Shown here one piece after another: positions 12,545 to 20,943 of a stretch of DNA of 64,000 nucleotides. The DNA lies in contig JADFUC010002262.1 in the NCBI GenBank assembly GCA_019722365.1, forward strand, positions 62,001 through 126,000. The letters run 5' to 3'. Within the stretch, counting starts at the first letter, position 1; each line of letters begins with the position of its first letter. The stretch is from Lithospermum erythrorhizon (Eukaryota; Streptophyta; Magnoliopsida; Boraginales; Boraginaceae). Under the pieces are notes generated by a model. That model was not told the origin of the DNA. It searched no databases and saw only the letters and a list, made by a program, of their open reading frames with translations. The position numbers and the translations under genes are program-made.

Positions 12545-13058
12545 CTAAACTTGTTAGGAGAGTAAAACAAGAAGTCCTTGGAGGCCAACTAATATTTCAT
12601 TCAGAAAGCTGAGCAATCTGAACCATACTACAGGAGTCACGTCGACCCCAACAAGTGGCCGAATTAGCTTCCGAGTAGGCGCAAGAAGTGGTTCAGTTGG
12701 GGCATATGCAATTACATAAGGGAACTTTTCAACTAGAAGCCATACCGTGAGGACATGACTATTCCTAATGAATGTAAAAACCCGAACGCCGAGAGGAACG
12801 ACCCCAAATCGCACTATCAATGTCTCTCACCGTAGCAAATGCCTAAATCTATCAAAAAATAGGTCCTGCGATAAAAGCTGATTTAACATATGGAATATCA
12901 CCAAAAAAATGAGGCGTGCTAGCTGCCATTGACTTTATTTGTAACCCGGTCCGTGAATGTATAACTGAATAATTCAGAGCACTAAAAGCATTGCATTGCA
13001 TCTTCAGGAAGCGTTGCTTTGTGTTTCTTCTAAAAGAAAAAGAGTGGTTTCCCTTCAA
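12545..13058 (-). pseudogene. CCB3: CCB3 / YGGT-family (cytochrome b6f haem attachment) pseudogene
   Basis: The minus strand at 12554-12760 encodes EKFPYVIAYAPTEPLLAPTRK and TPVVWFRLLSFLNEIL...GLLVLLS, which I recognise as the C-terminal half of plant CCB3, a YGGT-type thylakoid membrane protein needed for covalent haem c(i) attachment to cytochrome b6. Upstream, 12852-13058 encodes a serine/threonine-rich N-terminus (from about 13001) ending SAFIAGPIF, plausibly the transit-peptide side. Between them the frame breaks with stops, although a GFLHSLGIVMS trace of the membrane segment remains in the third frame. Near the end, a CAA codon has become TAA (12554-12556), followed by CAA GTT TAG, where the family ends S-Q-Q-V. 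N- and C-terminal parts are contiguous with no clear intron, so a retrocopy is possible. No poly-T tail is visible to the left, so this stays open. Confidence 0.75.
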
Positions 13059-13105
13059 AAACCATGAAATGTATGAGAATTAGGGCTACAAAGAAAACCT
13101 GCATA

Positions 13106-13364
13106 ACATTCATGACTATGTTTCAACAAAGAAAGCTATAGTTTTAACCATTTGAACTGACAACAAAAAAATAAACGATAAATAGTAAAACTTCGATTTA
13201 GAGATCTACTAAGCGATTATGGCTGTGAAAATAAATGTTACTTCTTCTTTTTGTGGGATCAATATCAAAAAAGTTTTACTATAATACTTAGTATCCATTA
13301 GGCTTCATAGTTGCACGATGAATTATTAACATCAATGTTATTAGGCTATCGTTAATTTGTACCA
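13106..13364 (+). repeat. direct repeat copy A of host DNA (about 250 bp)
   Basis: This begins ACATTCATGACTATGTTTCA and contains TTCTTCTTTTTGTG, GATCAATATCAAAAAAG and TCCATTAGGCTTCATA. The same order recurs in copy B, which starts at 13365 and, after the interruption by gypsy element 3, continues at 18536-18640. It is a local tandem duplication older than that insertion. No coding content is seen. Confidence 0.75.
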
Positions 13365-13537
13365 ACATTCATGACTATGTTTCAGCAAAGAAAAACCATA
13401 GCTTTAACCATTTAAAATCTACAACAAAAATTAAAATGTTAAATAGTAAACTTTACATAAATATCACTCAAGGATTATGCCTAGAGCCACACTTTATCAA
13501 ACAAAACAAAGCATTTCTTCTTTTTGTGTGATCAATA
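13365..13537 (+). repeat. direct repeat copy B of host DNA, left half, plus CAATA target duplication
   Basis: Second copy of the 13106-13364 unit, cut at GATCAATA by the gypsy element that starts at 13538. The bases CAATA at 13533-13537 recur at 18536-18540 after the element. Copy A provides the empty-site sequence ATCAATATCAAAAAAG, confirming the insertion point. Confidence 0.85.
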
Positions 13538-13842
13538 TGTCAAATGAATAACAAGCAGAAGAAATAATCAACAAAAAAGAATGTGACAGAGAGAGAAAAG
13601 ACTGACATCAGAAATTAGTTACAATAATATTCCATTTCAATTGTTCACATGTTTTGTCATTCCACAAATTACAAACTCTATATATAGAGAAGTAGCTAAA
13701 TGTAAAAGATTAGGAATGAAATATCTATTTTACTATATTCATGCTCTATCTTCTTCTTTACTCTCCTTTCCTTAGCTTAAGTCTCTATAACTCCTACCAT
13801 AGATGAGTAAAGGTCTCGGTGAACTCTTAGCCGCCTACTGCA
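13538..13842 (+). repeat. 5' LTR of gypsy element 3
   Basis: It starts TGTCAAATGAATAAC directly after the CAATA duplication and ends CCTACTGCA before the primer site. A TATA box-like CTCTATATATAGAG lies at about 13677-13690. The last 101 bases match 18437-18535 (TGCTCTATCTTCTTC, CTTAGCTTAAGTCTC and the CTAGC...CTG.CA end). Confidence 0.85.
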
Positions 13843-13843
13843 C

Positions 13844-13860
13844 TTGGTACGAAAGTTGGG
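13844..13860 (+). other. primer-binding site-like sequence of gypsy element 3
   Basis: TTGGTACGAAAGTTGGG follows the 5' LTR end by one base. It resembles TTGGTATCAGAGC, with changes. The position is right; the pairing tRNA cannot be stated. Confidence 0.45.
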
Positions 13861-13959
13861 AAATTCAGACCCGCCGCTTACATCGGCCTTTTTTGCCATA
13901 GATCCTTTAGGTTTTCTTCTTCATCGCGCTAATTATTCCAAATGCACCCACTAAAGTTC

Positions 13960-15235
13960 GCCCACCCTTCACAAACTCAACCATCGATCCGCTGCTTCCA
14001 TCTTGGCCGACCCTGATATTTACGATCCAATGGGTAAACACACCTACACAATCAGAAACTCCACATCCGATGAACTTTTAAACTCAAGAAGGCCAATTCC
14101 ACACTCGTATGAACAAATGCCTTCGTGATGCTCACGTTCAAAGCTTAACAGAACAACTCACCACCAATTTGGATGAATTCACATGCATATTTATGAAGAT
14201 TTGCAACAATTAGTTATCCAACAAAGAACCCTCACCCCTCCCACCAGCCTCCCTGCAACAACCCCAAACATCCACAATTCCAAATGCAAATCCTCCACCC
14301 AATCCACCTTTGCACCGCCATCCTGAGAAACAAACCCTTCCACCACATCCTCTGCCACCCACTTCGACTTCGAATCCCTCCCAACGCAACAATCGTCGAT
14401 CAACCATCTGCACCCCCGCCCTGCCCACACCACTTCTTCCAAACCACCCATGCGAATCATCTTAATCACAAAGTCCCTCCCCCCCACCAATTTTCATACT
14501 TCCAATTGACCAGACCGAAGTCGCACTCAAGCTCCATGAATTGCCATTTTTCCTTTTAACCTGCTTCTTTGAGAATCAACGAATCACCACGGCTATCCGT
14601 GCAGACATGGTCTTATGGCAACGACCCCTCCAAACCCGGGAGCCAAAGGCGCCTCATGGCCCGGCTGACGACCAATATCACAACGTGATATCGTGATTTT
14701 AACAAACTCACTCAACAACCCTGAACGAAAGTAATACTGACAAAGCTTCGAGGACCTTCAAGGATTCATGGTGAGTTTGGGGCTACATATGCATTTAAAC
14801 TTATCGACCAGAGAATCATCATGGCCCAAGGAGGAGTCGAAAGCAAGGGGCCTAAAATGTTCTGCACTCCACCACTCTAGCCTACAAAGATACGCTTTTA
14901 GCCCAAAGTCGAAAAGAACATCTCATCCTATCACCTCGACCCAACCACAATTTCCCAAATTTCCCAAATCCAACCAATACCATCCCTCGTCTTAACCCTT
15001 CTTGTCCATCGACACCTTTAGAAAACTCCTACACCACGTACGCAAAGACGAAGAGAGAAAAATATGTTCTATAATTGTGATAAACTTATTTCATCGGTCA
15101 CAAATGCAAAAACCGTACTCTCTACCTCATGACGCCCTCGAGGAAGAGGGAACAAAAACCACACTCAACCAAAGACTTAGAACCCCACCGAACCAAGTCC
15201 ATGCAGAGGAAGTTAACACGGTCAGTTTCTGCTAA
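13960..15235 (+). pseudogene. gag region of gypsy element 3, degraded
   Basis: The region between the primer site and the protease codes in broken frames. There is an acidic start near 14010 (ADPDIYDPMG), a proline/serine/threonine-rich stretch at 14220-14500 (PTSLPATTPN, HPRPAHTTSS), and a basic, serine-rich part at 14770-15000. No intact zinc knuckle or capsid motif can be read. The call rests on position between the LTR and the protease and on the low-complexity composition typical of gag in this lineage. Confidence 0.45.
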
Positions 15236-15276
15236 TGCCATGACAACAACTAATTTAGCTTCAACATTCGCCTAAA

Positions 15277-15471
15277 GTGGATGCTCGGGGAAAATCCCTA
15301 TACACTCTCATAGACACCGGAAGCTACAAATACATTTTTGACGAAAATCTCACGAGGAGTAATCCCACCCCTTTGGATCGTAAATTAGAGTCCATGGTAG
15401 TCAATGGCAACGGCGGTGAAATTGCGCAGAACCTCATGAGCCCAAATTTCAAATGGAAAATCATGAGCTGA
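15277..15471 (+). pseudogene. aspartic protease of gypsy element 3
   Basis: The frame contains TLIDTGSYKYIFDENL, with the D-T-G-S active-site motif of retroelement aspartic proteases followed by the usual hydrophobic segment. It would cleave the gag-pol polyprotein. It is followed by a stop near 15471, and a fragment at 15493-15678 corresponds to the protease-RT spacer. Confidence 0.65.
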
Positions 15472-16119
15472 ATTCAGCCTCACATCCTACGCTTGGGCGG
15501 TCAGGAATGGCATCATGCTGATTGGCCGCAACTCCATAGTCCGGTAGAGCTCAATTTCAACAAGATGGAACTCACCTTGTGTCATGAAGGGCTAAAAGTC
15601 TCCTTCCATGCCACCACCAAAAGCACAGACTTGCAACTTATTAGCCCAAAGAAGCCGGCAAGTTACCTCCAAGTCTAGTATCCTATTATCGGGCCAACTA
15701 TTGACCAACTGCTACATCACGCCTCATCTATCGATACCATCCCCTTTAATAATCCCCGCTTATGCCATTATTAATCTAATTTAAGGATGTATTTGTCGAG
15801 CCTAACTCCCTACCTCCTTCAAGAAACTTTGATCGTACAATTACCCTCCTAAAGGAAAACGTTTAACCTAGAAGATTCTCCATATGTACTCCCATATATA
15901 GAAATAGAAAAATAGACCATCGTCATGATCTCTTAAAACCCGTTTCATCCAACCTCCACCCTCGCTTCTTTACTCTAATGTTATCCTCGAAGTTAATAAA
16001 GATGTAATACGGCAATTCTAATACTAATTATAGATACTTAATGATTTAACGGTAAAGCATGACTTCCCTATCCTACTAGTAGACGCACTGGATGAATTGC
16101 ACCGCTAGTATTTTTCAAA

Positions 16120-16830
16120 CTAGACCCTAAAGCCTCTAAATGTGCATTTGGACAATCCAAAATAGAATATCTAGGCCACACAATTTTTGCTAGTAGTGTC
16201 CAAGTTGATACTAGAAAGATTGACGCCATGGTAGCATGGCCGCCTAACCATGTCAAATCTTTGAGGGGCTTTTTGGGATTAACTGGATACTATCGAAAAT
16301 TTGTTAAAAATTATGGCATCCTTTCTAAACCATTAACAACACTTTTAAAGAAAGATAGTTTTCACTGGACTGAACAGGCTACATTAGCTTTTGAAAATTT
16401 GAAAACTGCAATGACCACTACTCCTATTTTAGCCTTGCCAGATTTTCAAAAACCTTTTATTGTGGAAACTAATGCCTCCTCAAAGGGGTATGGTGCTATT
16501 TGATGCAGGAAAACAGGCCACTGGCTTATATCAACAAATCTTGGAACATGACACAAGGTGGCCTATTAGTCTATGAGAAAGAATTGTTGGATGTGATTCT
16601 AGCTATTTCCAAGTGGTGGCACTATCTTATGAGTGGCTAGTTTATCATAAGAACAGACTAGCAGTCATTGAAGCATTTGTTGGAGTAAAAGGTCACCACC
16701 TATTTGCAGTAGAAGGCAGTTGCAAAGCTTTTGGGATTGGACTATTTAATCCAATACAAACAAGGCAGAGACAACTTGGTAGCTGATGCCCTGTCCAAAA
16801 AGGTTTTGAGTAAGCTCAAGTTATGATCAT
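16120..16830 (+). pseudogene. RT end and RNase H of gypsy element 3
   Basis: The readable segment starts after the RT palm: CAFGQSKIEYLGHTI (16144-16190), then FLGLTGYYRKFVKNYGI and LTTLLKKDSFHWT, the end of RT and its connection. RNase H follows with ALPDFQKPFIVETNASSKGYGAI; the family usually has V-E-T-D-A-S, and here D is N, which removes a catalytic residue. After a single-base shift near 16500 the next frame gives LAYINKSWNMTQGG, YEKELLDVILAI and RDNLVADALSKK. The N-terminal and central RT (fingers, catalytic YxDD) are not found between 15680 and 16120 and appear deleted or beyond recognition. Confidence 0.85.
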
Positions 16831-17520
16831 ATCTACAACTCAACTATTGCGGATGAATGAGATCCAGGATACTTATTTACAAGACCAAGCAATACAACAT
16901 ATCCTGGCTGGCATCATTATCAAACCAGAGGCATTTCCACCGTATCAATATAAGGAAGGCATTTTGAAGCATAAATGGAGAATTGTCATTGAGGCACATA
17001 AAGTATTGAAAAGTAAACTAATTAGAGCTCTTCATGACTCTACTGTAGGGGGTCACTCAGGTATGGCAGTTACATATAACAATGTCAAGTCCCTCTTTTA
17101 CTGGAAAGGTCTTAAGAAAGATGTAACAACCTTTGTGTCTTTTTGTGATATCTATCAGAAGAGTAAGCATGAGCTTGTACCGTCACCTGGGTTGCTAAAT
17201 CCTGTAACCATCCCTACCTCTGTTTGGTCACAAATCTCTATGAATTTCGTAGAAGGATTGCCAAAGTCTAGGAATATGGATAATATACATGTAGTTGTGG
17301 ATAGTCACAAATCTGATGGACAAACGGAGAGGGTCAACCAATCCTTGGAAACCAACGTGAGGTGAGGTGTATGTGTAGTGATAGACCACAGGACTGGAGT
17401 AAGTGGTTTCCCTTAGCAGAATACTGGTACAATACAAATTATCACTCCAGCTTGAAAATGACCCCTTTTGAGGCCTTATATGGCTACACACACCCCATCC
17501 TATCTACCACACATTATTTG
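16823..17520 (+). pseudogene. integrase of gypsy element 3, core deleted
   Basis: The frame from 16823 carries the zinc-binding HHCC domain: H in ALHDSTVGGHSGM, then C's in FCDIYQKSKHE (the usual CxxC is reduced to CDIY). It continues with the core start, VWSQISMNFVEGLPKS. The first core aspartate region (NIHVVVD) is joined directly to KSDGQTERVNQSLE, which normally lies about 100 residues further on, so the middle of the core, including the second catalytic residue, is missing. In another frame, from 17370, come DWSKWFPLAEYWYNT, MTPFEALYGY and the DVNTE block, where the 404-bp insertion lies. Confidence 0.85.
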
Positions 17521-17538
17521 GAAGATGTTAACACTGAG

Positions 17539-17942
17539 TGATGATCTGGTCCGGTTTCAATAGTCGGCCGGATCGTAAATCTTTCAAGTCGAGCTTTGAT
17601 TTGGCCTCAAAGTTTACCTTTTATAGTTGCTTGAACGGTTACTTTTGGTCGAGCCTTGATGGCTCATTCAATTCCGATTAATGATTCGACGGCTCATTAA
17701 GGGGTCGTGTAATAATAGCCTTAATTACTCCCTTAATGGTACCGAATCAAGCCGTTAATACTCTAACTGTCTTCTTCCTCCTACCGAGCTGGATAGTCGA
17801 GCCCTCTTGAGATGGGCTATAACACTCTGGCCCACTCGTGGGGTCCAGGTCCATTTATTCGATTCTTCGTCCATGATCCTTCTCGATGAGCCCAATCGGT
17901 TGGACTCCCCTCTAGATCAGCTCATTTAATTATGGAATTATT
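17539..17942. mobile_element. 404-bp insertion with ACTGAG target duplication
   Basis: The sequence ACTGAG occurs at 17533-17538 and again at 17943-17948. The segment between starts TGATGATCTGG and ends GGAATTATT, is GC-richer than its surroundings, and contains direct sub-repeats (GTCGAGC, GGCTCATT). The pol reading frame before it and after it agrees if the insert and one ACTGAG are disregarded. It could be a solo LTR (TG start, 5-6 bp duplication) or a small DNA element. No inverted ends are evident and no family is recognised. Confidence 0.75.
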
Positions 17943-18430
17943 ACTGAGGCTAGGGAGATCCTACAACAAAGGAGGCAAATCACAAAATGGATCAAACAAA
18001 ATCTACAACAGGTCCAAAGTAGAATGAAAATGTTTGTTGATACAAAGAGGACTGATAGGGAATTTGTTGAAGGAGATTTGGTCTATCTCAAGCTGCAACC
18101 TTACAGACAGAACTCCCTCTCACTCAGGAAGCACCTCAAATTGATTGTCAAATACTATGGTCCATTCAAGATCATCCAAAGGATTGGTCCAGTGGCATAC
18201 AAGCGCAAATTTCCTGAAACATCCAGAATCCACCCTGTATTTCATGTTTCATTGCTCAAAAAGTGTATCAAAAGGACACTGGAAATTCAAAAGGAGCTAC
18301 CAGAGACACTCCCTGATGGATCCTTCCCCATGTATCCTGTGACAGTACTAAATAAGAGGACCATATTGAGGAACAAAATCTATGTTCATCAGTTGTTGAT
18401 TCAATGGAAGCATTCTTCACTAAAAGATGC
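17943..18430 (+). pseudogene. integrase C-terminus and chromodomain-like end, gypsy element 3
   Basis: One frame gives EAREILQQRRQ, then VEGDLVYLKLQPYRQ, KYYGPFKIIQRIGPVAYK, HPVFHVSLLKKC and, at the end, VHQLLIQWKHSSLKDATC. These are the GPF/Y module of gypsy integrase and a chromo-like end (family VLIQWxxxxxxDATWE). The frame stays open to about 18470 but runs into LTR sequence at 18437, where a deletion has joined pol to the last part of the 3' LTR. Confidence 0.85.
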
Positions 18431-18436
18431 CACTTG

Positions 18437-18535
18437 TGCTCTATCTTCTTCTTTACTCTCCTTTCCTTAGCTTAAGTCTCCTGTAACTCCTATCATAGAT
18501 AGATAAGGTCTTGAGAACTCTAGCTGTCTGTTACA
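18437..18535 (+). repeat. 3' LTR remnant of gypsy element 3 (last 99 bases)
   Basis: It matches 13742-13842 from TGCTCTATC to the CA end. The first about 200 bases of this LTR are missing, replaced by the end of pol. It ends directly before the CAATA duplication. Confidence 0.85.
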
Positions 18536-19096
18536 CAATATCAAAAAAGTTTTACTATACTAGTACTCCAGTATCCATTAGGCTTCATAAGTTGGACAAT
18601 GAATTATTAACATCAAAGTTACTCAAGGGATCCGTCCTATATTAAATATGTCAAAGCATACGAGATGGTTTATAAGATTATGAGTTTTATCAATTTACAA
18701 CAAATTGATTTTAATATGGATCTACATGGTCTTTTTTCATACATCAATATATCCCAATACCCCTATAAAGAGCCTCCTCTCTTAAGAGTTTTGATAGTAC
18801 ACAAATTTAAGGAGGTTGTTTTCTAATTGACCCAAGAATCAAGTGCAAAAAATATATACTATTTTGCACTTTTAGTGTGACGGTTTCACACTTTTAAAGA
18901 ATCACAACACAATATAAAGTTAAAGAAGAACTATCAATCTTTTTCCATTTATCACTAGCAAAAAAATGCTGATAAATCATACTCCGATGCTAATTTTAAA
19001 GTCACCATATTAATAACTTCAAAAATAACATCAACCTAGATGCAAAATATTACTCATATATCAAAAGAATAAAAACTTTGTTGGAGTATAATTTAC
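18536..19096. other. host flank; right half of repeat B, no gene seen
   Basis: 18536-18640 continues the tandem host repeat (CAATATCAAAAAAGTTTTACTATAC, TCCATTAGGCTTCATAA). The rest is AT-rich with no frame or RNA gene I can support. On the minus strand it would be the start of the intron following the duplicated exon at 19097-19336; no second exon is visible. Confidence 0.5.
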
Positions 19097-19336
19097 CTTG
19101 TATTTATTGAATGCCTCTTCAGACTTGTGCTTTTGATATACAAAAGCTGTCAATTTTGTGATTCTTGAAGTTGAAGAAGCTGTCATTTTTGTGATTCTTG
19201 AAGTTGAAGAAGCTGGATTTGGTGGAATAATCCATTTGGGTATCTTTGTACCAAAATTATTGACCAATTTCTTGGGTTTCCATGACGATTGAAGTCCAAT
19301 TTCTGTACTAGTAGCAGTAGCACCAATAATCATCAT
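19097..19336 (-). pseudogene. duplicated first exon of glutamate-1-semialdehyde aminomutase (orphan exon)
   Basis: The minus strand encodes a 240-base exon-like frame that starts M-M, as in the complete gene. It keeps the pattern S-T-x-I-G-L-x-S-x-W, NNFGT, PKWII and the end KSEEAF. The last codon is followed by a donor AAG|GTAAAT in the phase needed for the ELMPGG exon. It would supply the plastid transit peptide and the first mature residues. It holds an 11-residue tandem duplication (33 bases, SSTSRITK twice). It lies downstream of the gene's last exon, and no exons 2 or 3 follow to the left, so it is most simply the stump of a tandem duplicate. Unlike the complete gene's exon, its frame into the splice site is intact. 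Confidence 0.8.
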
Positions 19337-20943
19337 TTCCACACAAAATAATTATATAAATTTTTATATATTTATTTATCTCCAAATTTGATCCTTATTT
19401 TTCATAGTTAACAAATGGATTTTGTTTTTGTTGAACAAGAACATAATTTAGCTTCTATTGTCTTCACTTGGAGAGAAGATAAGAAAAGGGGTGCACCTTT
19501 AACAGTCATTTCTGAGCTTACATATTTATCCTTGACTAGGGGGCTGCTTTTGGATTGCATGTAAATTACATTGACTTCCAGAATTTTCATGCAAATGTGA
19601 TTGGAACAAATTTTTATATTATGTTTGGGTCACTGAATTTTATCTTATATATCAATAAGGTCTTTTAACATTAAATCAAATACTTTATTCACTATTATAC
19701 CCTTCTATATAAATAGTTTAACATTTAATTAATTTTTAGCGATTATTTTATTTAAAATTTGAGTATTAAAATTAAAAAATAATAATAAGTATTAAATTGG
19801 TAATTATAAAAAAGCCAAGGGGCGTAATAATATAAACAAACAACCCATTTGAATATATTAATGTATTATGCTATCAAATAATTTTTATAATTCAAATATA
19901 ATTTAACATGAAATATAATTAAGTATTCAAGATATATGAGGGTATAAAAAGGTAATTGGAGCAAAGTCAAAAATTGGTACAGGACCTAAGATGGTAATAT
20001 CAAAAGCTCGGGAACCTAATTGACATTAAAGATAAAACTTGAGAACCCATATGTCATTCACCCGACTTTAAATGATTTCGTTGTTACAATTGCTTTTTTA
20101 TATAGATAAAAGACCAAAAAACATAAGGAACATACATGATTGTTTGACTTTCGACTTACAATGTTTTAGGCTAACATTAGAAATAATAATATTACTACAA
20201 GGATTATCGAAATAAAATAAACAAGTATACAAAGATACAAATTGTTAAAGATGATTCGAGCATGTAAAACCAGGTTTCATTTCTTAAAAATGTCAAAGAA
20301 CATAATTTGTTTTTATAGATCATGGAACAATCTTATTTCTAATTTCTACAAGATCAAATATAACGAACGTTCAATCCACACGTCCAAAACTCAAGCTAAA
20401 ACGAAAATCACAAGCTATACACATCCAAACATATAACAAACTTTAAGGGTTTTAATGTTTACACTCCATCAAGTGATAAAAAAATAAAAAATAAAGTGAT
20501 AACCATACTAAACTTTTGGTGTTCAATTAGCAAGAGGTATAAATGAGAAATTGGAGTGTAAAAATGGAACCCAACTTTAAATCCACATGTTGAAAACTAA
20601 AACGGACATGAAAATCAGACTTTGTCAAAATTTCAGACTCTTGATTCAGATTACATTAAAAATGTTAAGAGGTGCAGTAGACAACTATGAATCTATGGTA
20701 CTTAAAAATGAAGGCAAAGTCATTAGAATTGATGAAGAGGTATGCGACATAATAGTAATGCGAAATAGATTAAGAGAGAGCTATCTGATTCTGAATAAAT
20801 GATACATCAAATACAAGGACGAATATTACAAGCAATGACAAGTACGAGGATGGTGCACAAAACTTACAAGGGCAGAGGAAAAACAAACAAGGTCTAGGAA
20901 GATGCCGGCAAAAGACTCCCAATCTAAAGCTAAGAGCATCAAT
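19337..20943. other. intergenic, no gene seen
   Basis: AT-rich DNA between the orphan exon and the 3' end of the aminomutase gene. It includes sequence resembling widespread plant repeats (GGGTCACTGAATTTTATC near 19626; GGGAACCTAATTGACATT near 20007). The part nearest 20943 must hold the 3' UTR, but no certain poly(A) signal can be fixed. Short open frames here show no family resemblance. Confidence 0.5.

Larger units (their letters stand above)
13538..18535 (+). mobile_element. Ty3/gypsy retrotransposon 3, deleted, plus strand
   Basis: It is bounded by TG...CA ends and a 5-bp CAATA target duplication (13533-13537 and 18536-18540). Inside are a 305-bp 5' LTR, gag, protease, RNase H and integrase pieces in gypsy order, and only the last 99 bases of the 3' LTR. 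Internal deletions removed most of the reverse transcriptase, the middle of the integrase and the start of the 3' LTR. A 404-bp insert lies at 17539-17942. At about 5.0 kb it has lost part of its length. Confidence 0.9.

Noticed and set aside
20587..20802. 71-residue plus-strand frame in the 3' flank of HEML
   Set aside because: No motif, antisense to the HEML 3' region, and length expected by chance.
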